A model generated the notes under the pieces. It did not search any database, had not been told where the DNA came from, and worked only from the letters and a program-made list of their open reading frames with translations. Below are positions 1 through 6,447 of a stretch of 6,596 nucleotides of DNA, in pieces (the stretch's first letter is position 1; the number at the start of each line of letters is the position of its first letter). The DNA is from Thermoguttaceae bacterium (lineage in GTDB: Bacteria; Planctomycetota; Planctomycetia; Pirellulales; Thermoguttaceae). The stretch is from the NCBI GenBank assembly GCA_024653385.1, contig JANLFZ010000029.1, positions 16,425 to 23,020 on the forward strand. Direction: 5' to 3'. Made by a program: the position numbers and the translations under genes.

Positions 1-2484
1 TGGGTCAGTCGGGCCGTCGAAGCCCGCATGAGCGAGTTGGCCGCCACCCACCTGCCCGACGGCGTCTATTGGCGCATCACGCGAGACTACGGCGAAACCT
101 CCAACGAAAAGGTCAACGAACTGGTCGAGGGCCTCGCGGTGGCGATCGTCATCGTGGTGGCCTTGCTGACCATCGGCCTGGGCTGGCGCGAGGCGCTGAT
201 CGTGGCCGTGGCCGTGCCGGTGGTGTTCGGGTTGACGCTGGCCGTGAACCTCTTGTTCGGGTTCACGATCAACCGGGTGACGTTGTTCGCGTTGATTCTC
301 GCGCTGGGGCTGTTGGTGGACGATCCCATCGTCGACGTCGAGAACATCGCCCGGCACTTCGCCCTGCGCAAGAAAGCGACCCGGCGCATCGTGCTGGAGG
401 CCGTGGCCGAAATCCGGCCGCCGCTCATCACGGCGACCCTGGCGGTCATCGTGAGCTTCTTGCCGATGTTCTTCATCACGGGCATGATGGGCCCCTACAT
501 GCGGCCCATGGCCCTGAATGTGCCGGTCACGATGCTCATGTCGATGGTCGTGGCCTTCACGATCACGCCGTGGCTGGCCTATCACGTGCTGAGACGGAAG
601 TACGCGCGCGGCGGGGGGCCCGGGCACGCGGAGCACGACCCGCACGACCTCGACGCGGTGAGACAATCGCGTCTCTACAAGCTCTTCTACCCGCTGATGG
701 CGCCGCTGTTGCGCTCGCGGGTCGTGGCCTGGACGTTCCTTCTGGTGATGGTGCTCTTGACCGCCGGTGCGATGGGACTGGCCGCCCTTCGGAGCGTGCC
801 CCTGAAGATGCTCCCGTTCGACAACAAGAACGAGTTGCTCTTGGTGCTCGATTTCGACGAGCGGACGACGCTGGAACGGTCGGACGCCGCGGTCCGCGAC
901 TTCGAGGCCTACCTGGCCGGCATCCCCGAGGTCACCGACTACACGAGCTACGTGGGCATGGCCTCGCCGATGGATTTCAACGGCCTGGTGCGGCACTACT
1001 ACCTGCGTCAGGGCGACCATGTGGCCGAGGTGCGGATCAACCTGGCCGGCAAGAAGAACCGCTCCCTCCAGAGCCATGCGATCGGCCTGCGTTTGCGCAA
1101 GGATCTTCAGGCGATCGCCGACCGGCACGGGGCCCGCATGAAGCTCGTCGAGACGCCGCCGGGCCCGCCGGTGATCGCCAGCGTCGTCGCCGAGGTGTAC
1201 GGTCGGCCCGACCACCGCTACGAGGACCTCTTGTCGGCCGCCGACGCCGTGGAGGCGCGCTTGGCGCGCGAGCCGGGCGTGGTCGACGTGGACAGCGTGC
1301 GGGAGGCGCCGCGAAGGAAGGAGGTCTTCGTGGTCGATAAGGAGAAGGCCGCCCTCAACGGCGTCTCGACCGACGAGATCGCCCAGACCCTTCGCGCCCT
1401 GTTGGGGAGCGGCGTGGTGGGCACGATCCGCAGCGGCACCGAGCGCAACCCGCTGCGCATCGAACTTCGTCTACCCATCGACCGCCGCACCAGCGCTGCC
1501 GATCTGGCTCGGGTCCATGTCAAGGGGCAGGCCGGCCAGCTCGTTCCCCTGGCCGAGTTGGGGAAATGGGAACCAGCCCGCGTCGACCAGACGATCTATC
1601 ACAAGAACCTCCAACGCGTAGCCTACGTATTCGCCGAGACGGCCGGCAGGCCACCCGCCGACGTGGTCGTCGATGTGCTGGCCGATCGCACCGCGCAGCC
1701 GCCCGCCGGAGCCGAGGGGCAAACGGTCGGAAACGGCTACGTGGCCGCGGCGTCGCCCCGGCCGGTCGCCGGCCGGACGTTCCTGCACAACGGCAGCGGC
1801 ATCGCCTGGGGGCTTTCCCCCGGGTTCACGGTCGATTTCGCCGGCGAAGGCGAGTGGAAGATCACCCTCGACGTGTTCCGCGACCTGGGCCTGGCCTTCG
1901 GCGCCGCGATGGTGGGGATCTACATCCTCCTGGTCGCCCAGACCGGCTCGTTCGCCATCCCCGTGGTCGTCATGCTGGCGATTCCCCTGACCGTGCTGGG
2001 CGTGATGCCGGGGTTCTGGCTGCTCAACGCCCTAAGCGCCCAACACGTCGGCGGCTTTCTCGACCCGGTGTACTTCACGGCCACGGGCATGATCGGCATG
2101 ATCGCGCTGGCCGGAATCGTCACCCGCGACTCGATCATCCTCGTCGACTTCATCCACCTCTCGCTCGCGCGCGGACGAAGCCTGTTCGACGCGATCATGG
2201 AAAGCCGCGTGGTGCGCTTGCGCCCGATCCTGTTGACTGCCGGCGCGGCGATGCTTGGGGCGGTGCCGATCATCATCGACCCGATCTTCTCCGGCCTGGC
2301 GTGGTCGTTGATTTTCGGTCTGTTCGCCTCGACCGTCTTCACGCTGTTCGTGATTCCCGTGGTCTACTGGATGCTCTACGCGAACAAGCCCGGCCACGGA
2401 ATACCGCAGTCGACGATGGAACAGGAGGAACACGAGCTTTCGCCCGAGCCCGGCGCGCGGCGGCCCGAATTCGTTGAACCGTAA
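1..2484 (+). CDS. RND-superfamily efflux permease (HAE1/AcrB-like), 5'-partial
   Basis: This is the inner-membrane, proton-driven pump subunit of a tripartite exporter, working with a periplasmic adaptor and an outer-membrane channel. The frame is open from base 1, so the ATG at 28 is internal. About 827 residues are visible against a usual 1,000-1,150, so TM1 and most of the first periplasmic domain are missing. Numbering visible residues from base 1, hydrophobic helices lie near 43-62, 65-88, 93-114, 141-163, 174-197 and 241-263 (TM2-7), then a periplasmic domain at ~264-628, then 629-648, 651-676, 696-720, 740-760 and 769-793 (TM8-12). TM4 carries the proton-relay pair Asp107-Asp108 in LLVDDPIVDVENIARH. 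TM10 has TRDSIILVDF, with Arg709 where AcrB has Lys940. A polar, acidic cytosolic tail of ~33 residues ends at TAA 2482-2484. The substrate cannot be read from the sequence. A CusA-type metal pump is less likely because the TM4 and TM10 motifs fit the HAE1 side better. The superfamily call is very secure. Confidence 0.95.
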   Translation, partial: WVSRAVEARMSELAATHLPDGVYWRITRDYGETSNEKVNELVEGLAVAIVIVVALLTIGLGWREALIVAVAVPVVFGLTLAVNLLFGFTINRVTLFALILALGLLVDDPIVDVENIARHFALRKKATRRIVLEAVAEIRPPLITATLAVIVSFLPMFFITGMMGPYMRPMALNVPVTMLMSMVVAFTITPWLAYHVLRRKYARGGGPGHAEHDPHDLDAVRQSRLYKLFYPLMAPLLRSRVVAWTFLLVMVLLTAGAMGLAALRSVPLKMLPFDNKNELLLVLDFDERTTLERSDAAVRDFEAYLAGIPEVTDYTSYVGMASPMDFNGLVRHYYLRQGDHVAEVRINLAGKKNRSLQSHAIGLRLRKDLQAIADRHGARMKLVETPPGPPVIASVVAEVYGRPDHRYEDLLSAADAVEARLAREPGVVDVDSVREAPRRKEVFVVDKEKAALNGVSTDEIAQTLRALLGSGVVGTIRSGTERNPLRIELRLPIDRRTSAADLARVHVKGQAGQLVPLAELGKWEPARVDQTIYHKNLQRVAYVFAETAGRPPADVVVDVLADRTAQPPAGAEGQTVGNGYVAAASPRPVAGRTFLHNGSGIAWGLSPGFTVDFAGEGEWKITLDVFRDLGLAFGAAMVGIYILLVAQTGSFAIPVVVMLAIPLTVLGVMPGFWLLNALSAQHVGGFLDPVYFTATGMIGMIALAGIVTRDSIILVDFIHLSLARGRSLFDAIMESRVVRLRPILLTAGAAMLGAVPIIIDPIFSGLAWSLIFGLFASTVFTLFVIPVVYWMLYANKPGHGIPQSTMEQEEHELSPEPGARRPEFVEP

Positions 2485-2576
2485 CCGCCGCGTCACCGTG
2501 GGCGGGGATTGTTCCCGGGCGCGCAACCCGAGGCGATGCCGCGGCACGACCGGGCGGTCGCCCGCGGGGAGCCGGG
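2485..2576. terminator. Convergent intergenic gap with GC-rich hairpin (possible bidirectional terminator)
   Basis: This 92-bp gap separates the stop of the plus-strand permease from the stop of the minus-strand esterase. It contains a GC-only inverted repeat at 2551-2564 (CGGGC, GGTC loop, GCCCG). A hairpin between convergent stops could end transcription from either side, but no T-tract follows on either strand. Intrinsic termination is therefore only a guess. I see no gene here. Confidence 0.3.
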
Positions 2577-3344
2577 TTACGGCTTCGCGCGGCCCGGCTT
2601 GCCGGGCGCGCGTTTCTGCTGCAAGAGCCACTGGTACAACTCCGGATCGTTGTAGGCGGCGGTCCACGAATCGTGCCCGGCGTCGGGGTAGACGGTGAAC
2701 TTCACCTGGCCGCCGGCCTTCTTGAGGGCCTCGACCATCCGCTCGGAGCGCTCCAGCGGCACCACCGGGTCCTTCGCCCCGTGGAAGACCCACACGGGAA
2801 TGTGGCTGATGCGCCGTGCCCAGATCGGGTCGCCTCCGCCGCAGATCGGCACGAGGGCGGCAAAACGCTCGGGCGTGGCGGCCGCCAGCGACCAGGTGCC
2901 GAAACCGCCCATGCTCAGCCCCGTCACGTAGACTCGGTCCTTGTCCACCTTGTATTTCTCGAGGATCTCGTCGACCAGGGCCGTCAGGTCCTCGGGTTGC
3001 CACCACCGATTGGCAGGGCACTGCGGCGAGACGCAGACAAAGGGAAACTGCTTGCCGGACGCGATCAACTTCGGCGGCCCGTGGACCTTGACCCGGTCGA
3101 GGTCGTCGCCCCGCTCGCCCGCCCCGTGCAAGAACAGCACCAGCGGCCACGAGTCCTTTTGGGCGTAGTCCTCGGGCAAGTACAACAGATAGTTGAGCGT
3201 CACCTTGACGACGCGATCGAGCTTTTGCGGGAGCTGTTTTCCCGGCTCGGGCTTGGCCTGTTCCGCCGCGGGCACGCGGTTTGCATGGAACAGCAAGGCA
3301 ACGAGGCCAACGACGGCAAGGCGTTTCCAACTCCAGCCTCTCAT
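2577..3344 (-). CDS. Secreted alpha/beta-hydrolase (esterase/predicted peptidase, LpqC/COG4099-like)
   Basis: This 255-residue serine hydrolase of the alpha/beta fold resembles the polyhydroxybutyrate-depolymerase/feruloyl-esterase-like 'predicted peptidase' group. It starts MRGWSWKRLAVVGLVALL, a typical Sec signal peptide with likely cleavage after VPAA near residue 27, so it should act outside the cytoplasm. HGAGERGDD (73-81) fits the oxyanion-hole loop. GLSMGG puts the nucleophile at Ser144, Asp192 in HGAKDPVVP is the probable acid, and His224 in DAGHDSW completes the triad. The ATG at 3344 is chosen because GAGGAG lies 7 nt upstream and the signal peptide begins there. An in-frame ATG at 3398 would add 18 residues of non-signal-like sequence. 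The gene lies 93 bp downstream of the heparinase-like gene on the same strand with no visible promoter of its own, suggesting co-transcription. A role in removing acetyl, feruloyl or similar esters from a polysaccharide is inferred from that neighbour. The substrate is unknown and a peptidase activity is not excluded. Confidence 0.9.
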   Translation of the reverse strand: MRGWSWKRLAVVGLVALLFHANRVPAAEQAKPEPGKQLPQKLDRVVKVTLNYLLYLPEDYAQKDSWPLVLFLHGAGERGDDLDRVKVHGPPKLIASGKQFPFVCVSPQCPANRWWQPEDLTALVDEILEKYKVDKDRVYVTGLSMGGFGTWSLAAATPERFAALVPICGGGDPIWARRISHIPVWVFHGAKDPVVPLERSERMVEALKKAGGQVKFTVYPDAGHDSWTAAYNDPELYQWLLQQKRAPGKPGRAKP

Positions 3345-3351
3345 GCGAATA

Positions 3352-3357
3352 CTCCTC
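3352..3357 (-). promoter_or_regulatory. Shine-Dalgarno site for the esterase gene
   Basis: On the minus strand GAGGAG stands 7 nt before the ATG at 3344. It decides the start in favour of this ATG over the in-frame ATG at 3398, which lies inside an intergenic hairpin. Confidence 0.8.
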
Positions 3358-3393
3358 GGGGTTGAGATACGGACTGCGCGAACACGCAATGGC

Positions 3394-3417
3394 GACACGG
3401 CCTCCAGCGGTCGTGTC
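3394..3417 (-). other. Hairpin between the heparinase-like and esterase genes
   Basis: Arms GACACGACC and GGCCGTGTC (minus strand) flank a 6-nt loop. Eight of nine positions pair, with one A-C mismatch that becomes a G-U pair on the plus strand. It lies 20 nt past the heparinase stop and 49 nt before the esterase ATG. No T-run follows, so full termination is not supported. It could protect an mRNA 3' end, be an RNase processing site or attenuate read-through; the function is inference. Confidence 0.35.
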
Positions 3418-3437
3418 TGGCGCGGGGATGTCGGGGA

Positions 3438-5366
3438 TCAAGGTTCGGCCGCGGGGGTGATCGTCGCGCAAACGGTGGCCTCGGTGACCGGTTCGTCCAG
3501 GGCGATGGCGATGCGCACGGGGATCTGTTTGCGCGGCAGGTCCTCGCGAATCTCCTCGGCCTGGACGTGGAACTTCCGCCCCTTGGCGTCGATCTCGACC
3601 CGCACCGCGCTGGGGCCCTTGCCGACGACGAGTTTGCCGGGAGCGATTTCTTTCCAGGAATCGAAGGTCACCAGTGCGGTCTCGAACGCGGCGGGCGAAC
3701 CAAAGCGTACCTCGTCGGTCACGGTGAGACGCCCGGCTTTCGCGCGCGAAAACACGAAGGTGCGCTTTAGCGACTGAAGCTCCTTGACCGCGTAGGCCGA
3801 GCCGAGATCGAGGACCAAGGTGTCGGCCTGGTCGGTGAACTCGGTCTTGACGACGCGGGCCGCCGCGTGCCGACCCGTCACCTGAAGCTGCCCGGCGACG
3901 CGGGGCACCGGGTGGCCGAACGAGTTGAGCACGCGACTCTCGTAGCGGCGTCCGCTGAAGGTGCGCCGGGTGTAGACCTCGGCGCCGGGATCCAACAGCG
4001 GGGTCTGCCCGCCCAAGGCGACCACGAACGAACCCACATCGTTGTGGTTGTGATGCTCGGCATTGTGGCCGCCCTTGAGGGCCGCGCCCAGCGACCGGCT
4101 GGGATCGCCCGCCGCGCGGCAGATCAGGATCCCCGCGTCGGCGAACCAGTTCCGCAACTCGGCCTTCTTCTGCGCTTTAGCCGGCGGGCGCCGGCTGGCC
4201 GAGTTCGAGAAGGCCAAGAGTCCGACCGAAAACACGTCGCGCGACGGCCCCGAAGCCAAGAGCAACCCGCGCTGCTCCGCGTCGCTCCACCCGAAACCGA
4301 ATCGGCGGCTGACAAACGCCTCGGTCGAAGCGTCGGGCAGCGCCCCGACATGGCAATCGGCAAACGCCGGATACACGCCCGGGGCAATCTGAAGCCGGCG
4401 GCCGAACTGGGCGATCTCGCGCACCTTCGGGCGGTCGAACAGATCGATCTTGCCGCCCGTGGCCTGGAATACGTTCTCGGCCAGCAACACGAAATGCCCG
4501 AAACCGTAGTTCCAGTACCCGAGTCCCTCGGAGCAGTACCCGTCGGGCGTGAAGCCGTTGAGAAAGTTCTCGATGTACTTCTCGGCGGCGGCCACGAACC
4601 AGGCCCGGCGCTGGCGGTCGGAAATCGCCGTGGTCGCGGCCACGTTGACCCCGGCCAGGCAGACCGCGTTCCAGTTGTTCGTCACCAACAGCCACGAGGG
4701 ATGCGGCTTGCCGCGGAGCACCATTCCCTCGAAGGGCTGGAAGATCCGCCGCTCCAATTCGTCGCGCAGGAGTTTCCGCGTCGGTTCGGGCAGTTTCTCG
4801 CCGAGCCACCAGTCGATCGTGGCGAGGTTCGCCCCCGTGGCCGCGGCTGTCAAGTCGATTTCCATCGACTTTCCCTGGAAGACCGCGAGCGAGCCATCAT
4901 GCGCGGGCAGCACCCAACTCTTCTGAGCCAGCGTGGCGCGGAGCGTCGCGTCGATGGCCGATAGGAACCGCCCCTGGTTCTCCAGACACTCGGCCAAGAC
5001 CAGCGTCGAGAGCCGGTTGACCAGGGCAAACAGCACGCGCTGATACCGGTCGCGGTTTCCGGTGCGGGAGTAGTCGAGATAGAGTTCGTCGGTGGGGTCG
5101 GGGATCGGCTCGCGGAGCATGGCCTCGGCCTGGGACACCACGGAACCGAAGGCCGGCGCCTTGGCCGCGGCGGTCCACGCTGCCCGGTCGCCGATCCGCG
5201 GTCCTGGCCCGCTGGGCTTCTCGGGTAGCATTTCGGCGATCTGGCGGACCCTGGCGGCGTCGGGGCCCTTCGGCTTGGCAGGTTCGGCCGCCGCCAGGCA
5301 CGCCGAGGCCGCTGCCGCAGTTCCGAGAAACGCGCACCACGCCCAATACCGCGCTTGGAGATTCAC
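3438..5366 (-). CDS. Secreted heparinase II/III-family protein (putative polysaccharide lyase)
   Basis: This 642-residue protein has the layout of the heparinase II/III superfamily: an (alpha/alpha) toroid followed by a beta-sandwich domain. Members cleave uronic-acid polysaccharides (heparin/heparan, alginate and similar) by beta-elimination. After an N-terminal signal region ending near CLAAAEPA (~27), the helical part covers roughly 35-390 and the beta-rich part ~405-642. Family-like motifs are NNWN at 230-233, YCSEGLGYWNYG at 277-288, FADCHVG at 335-341 and HNAEHHNHNDVGSF at 434-447. By analogy with structurally studied members (PL15, PL17, PL21), catalytic or metal-binding residues probably lie among Asn231, Tyr277/Tyr284, His439 and His441. 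The start is GTG at 5366, supported by TGGAGG 7 nt upstream and the signal peptide directly after it. Cys23 follows ASA, a poor lipobox, so ordinary secretion is favoured over a lipoprotein. It is probably the first gene of a two-gene unit with the downstream esterase. The exact substrate, and whether it is an active lyase, cannot be decided from sequence. Confidence 0.9.
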   Translation of the reverse strand: MNLQARYWAWCAFLGTAAAASACLAAAEPAKPKGPDAARVRQIAEMLPEKPSGPGPRIGDRAAWTAAAKAPAFGSVVSQAEAMLREPIPDPTDELYLDYSRTGNRDRYQRVLFALVNRLSTLVLAECLENQGRFLSAIDATLRATLAQKSWVLPAHDGSLAVFQGKSMEIDLTAAATGANLATIDWWLGEKLPEPTRKLLRDELERRIFQPFEGMVLRGKPHPSWLLVTNNWNAVCLAGVNVAATTAISDRQRRAWFVAAAEKYIENFLNGFTPDGYCSEGLGYWNYGFGHFVLLAENVFQATGGKIDLFDRPKVREIAQFGRRLQIAPGVYPAFADCHVGALPDASTEAFVSRRFGFGWSDAEQRGLLLASGPSRDVFSVGLLAFSNSASRRPPAKAQKKAELRNWFADAGILICRAAGDPSRSLGAALKGGHNAEHHNHNDVGSFVVALGGQTPLLDPGAEVYTRRTFSGRRYESRVLNSFGHPVPRVAGQLQVTGRHAAARVVKTEFTDQADTLVLDLGSAYAVKELQSLKRTFVFSRAKAGRLTVTDEVRFGSPAAFETALVTFDSWKEIAPGKLVVGKGPSAVRVEIDAKGRKFHVQAEEIREDLPRKQIPVRIAIALDEPVTEATVCATITPAAEP

Positions 5367-5373
5367 GATGCCG

Positions 5374-5379
5374 CCTCCA
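5374..5379 (-). promoter_or_regulatory. Shine-Dalgarno site for the heparinase-like gene (GTG start)
   Basis: TGGAGG on the minus strand ends 7 nt before the GTG at 5366-5364. It supports this GTG as the initiator; the signal peptide begins immediately after it. Confidence 0.8.
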
Positions 5380-5421
5380 GGTCGCCGAAGTACTCGTTGC
5401 GGGTTGTCGAACGCCGGGCCG

Positions 5422-5451
5422 ATTCTAGCGCGCCGTGCATCCGTTCGGCAA
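5422..5451 (-). promoter_or_regulatory. Candidate sigma70-type promoter for the heparinase-esterase unit
   Basis: On the minus strand TTGCCG (5451-5446) is followed after 18 nt by TAGAAT (5427-5422). These match the consensus hexamers at 4/6 and 5/6. Transcription would start near 5415, giving a leader of about 50 nt before the GTG. It lies in the 130-bp gap after the histidine kinase stop, so the unit could be expressed separately from the kinase. This is read by eye only. Confidence 0.45.
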
Positions 5452-5478
5452 GCGGGGGCCTGGTCGACGCCGTGAACC

Positions 5479-5493
5479 GCCGCGAAGCGCGGC
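5479..5493 (-). terminator. GC-rich stem-loop just after the histidine kinase stop
   Basis: Six perfect GC pairs (GCCGCG and CGCGGC) enclose a 3-nt loop, 3 nt beyond the TGA at 5499-5497 on the minus strand. No T-tract follows. It could be a weak terminator or a 3'-end stabiliser separating the kinase from the heparinase promoter, but the function is uncertain. Confidence 0.3.
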
Positions 5494-5496
5494 CAG

Positions 5497-6279
5497 TCAG
5501 TCTTCGTCGGAACAGTTCTCGATCAAGGGGAGATCGACGGCGATGCGCGTGCCTCGGCCCGGCCGGCTACGGATCGACGCGCTGCCCCCGAGCAATTCGG
5601 CTCGTTCGCGGATACCCCGCAGACCGAACCGGCCCGGACCGACCCGGTCGGGGTCGAAGCCCTTGCCCCAGTCGCGGATCGAAACCTGCACCACGCGGGC
5701 ACGCCGGCGGAGAACGACGCGGACACGGCGGCTGTGGCTGTGACGCCGGGCGTTGGTGAGTCCCTCTTGCACGACCCGGTAGATGGCCGTCTCCAAGGGC
5801 GGCGCGATCCGACCCAACCGGCCCCGGTGGACGAACTCGATCTCCAAGTCGTATTGCTGCCGCCACTGCCAGAACAGGTCATCCAAAGCGGCAATCACGC
5901 CCAACTCTTCGAGCACCGGAGGCTTCAAGTTGGCGATCAGTCGCCGGGCTTCTTCCAGGCCCTCGTTCAAGAGGCGCAAACCGGTCTCGAATGCCCGGTC
6001 GGCCTGCTCAGGATCGCGGTCTCTCAGTTCCAAAAAAGCCTGGAACTGGAACTGGGCACCGGCCAGGTCCTGGGCGAGTCCGTCGTGAATCTCGTAGGCC
6101 ACCATCTGCCGCTCGCGCTCGTGCAAGCGGATCAGTTGGCGGAGGTGATGCCGCTCGGCCGCGGCGGCTGCGTCGGCCTCGACCCGGGAGGCCGCAGCCG
6201 TCTCGAGCGTGCGAATCCTTCCCTGAAGTTGTGCCAGCTCGCGCAGCAGGTCGTCTCGCGATCTTGATGAGTCGTCCAT
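5497..6279 (-). CDS. Soluble sensor histidine kinase, NarL/DegS type (HisKA_3 + HATPase_c)
   Basis: This 260-residue cytosolic two-component kinase autophosphorylates on histidine and would pass the phosphate to a response regulator, normally of the NarL/LuxR type. A charged, Ala-rich helix likely to form a coiled coil spans ~8-60. Next comes the H-box ERQMVAYEIHDGLAQ, with His65 the predicted phosphate acceptor. The ATPase domain follows with the N-box QEGLTNARRHSHS (Asn176), the G1 box RDWGKGFDP (203-210 region) and the G2 box GRFGLRGIRERAELLGG (216-232). There is no transmembrane segment, PAS, GAF or other input domain, so the signal must come through the coiled coil or a partner protein. 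The ATG at 6279 is chosen because the next in-frame ATG upstream, at 6384, adds 35 residues without domain character and lies inside the inverted-repeat region. Neither start has a good ribosome binding site. No response regulator is visible; one may lie outside the window. Confidence 0.92.
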   Translation of the reverse strand: MDDSSRSRDDLLRELAQLQGRIRTLETAAASRVEADAAAAAERHHLRQLIRLHERERQMVAYEIHDGLAQDLAGAQFQFQAFLELRDRDPEQADRAFETGLRLLNEGLEEARRLIANLKPPVLEELGVIAALDDLFWQWRQQYDLEIEFVHRGRLGRIAPPLETAIYRVVQEGLTNARRHSHSRRVRVVLRRRARVVQVSIRDWGKGFDPDRVGPGRFGLRGIRERAELLGGSASIRSRPGRGTRIAVDLPLIENCSDED

Positions 6280-6447
6280 GGTGGGCGTGCATTGCAGGTG
6301 CCCCCTTGACGAATTCCCTGGACCAAGGAAACCACAGGCATCAGAAGGTGGCTTGCGGTCGTCCGTCTCATGCGTTCCAACCATAGCCTAAGCGTTGGCG
6401 CACCGCAAGCCATACCGCGGTTCCATCGTTTCGCTTGGTCCATCGCT
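6280..6447. other. Intergenic region upstream of the histidine kinase
   Basis: This 168-bp gap lies between the partial gene at the right edge and the kinase. It holds the nested inverted repeats listed separately. It also has a weak, correctly spaced promoter-like pair on the minus strand, TTGCGG (6408-6403), 17 nt, TATGGT (6385-6380), matching consensus at only 3/6 and 4/6. AAGGGGG at 6307-6301 resembles a Shine-Dalgarno site but fits an out-of-frame ATG at 6292 (8 nt) rather than the kinase ATG at 6279 (21 nt). I see no gene in it. Confidence 0.4.
6319..6442. repeat. Nested, co-centred inverted repeats (imperfect ~124-bp palindrome)
   Basis: The outer arms TGGACCAAG (6319-6327) and CTTGGTCCA (6434-6442) pair perfectly over 9 bp. 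The inner arms TGGCTTGCGGT (6349-6359) and ACCGCAAGCCA (6402-6412) pair perfectly over 11 bp. Both pairs share exactly the same centre, 6380.5, so they form one interrupted palindrome; scattered further pairs fall between them. A third, short pair, CCAAC (6377-6381) and GTTGG (6394-6398), lies inside but is off-centre. Possible roles include a structured leader or terminator RNA, paired operator sites, or a decayed foldback (MITE-like) element. None is shown. Confidence 0.6.

Noticed and set aside
69..1340. 423-codon open frame overlapping the permease
   Set aside because: It is a +2 shadow of the permease with an Arg/Gly/His-rich translation and no membrane segments or motifs.
3345..3398. 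Longer esterase start (ATG at 3398)
   Set aside because: It would place 18 charged residues before a clear signal peptide, and it lacks the GAGGAG site that sits 7 nt before the ATG at 3344.
2032..3471. 479-codon open frame on the minus strand
   Set aside because: It lies antisense to the permease and then overlaps the esterase in another frame. It is rich in Arg, Gly and Pro, with no motifs, as expected for a GC-rich shadow frame.
3867..4964. 365-codon open frame on the plus strand
   Set aside because: It is antisense to the heparinase-like gene, has a low-complexity Arg/Gly/Pro composition and no recognisable domain. The minus-strand gene has clear family motifs.
6280..6384. Longer histidine kinase start (ATG at 6384)
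   Set aside because: The extra 35 residues show no domain or helix character, have no ribosome site, and are encoded by the inverted-repeat region.
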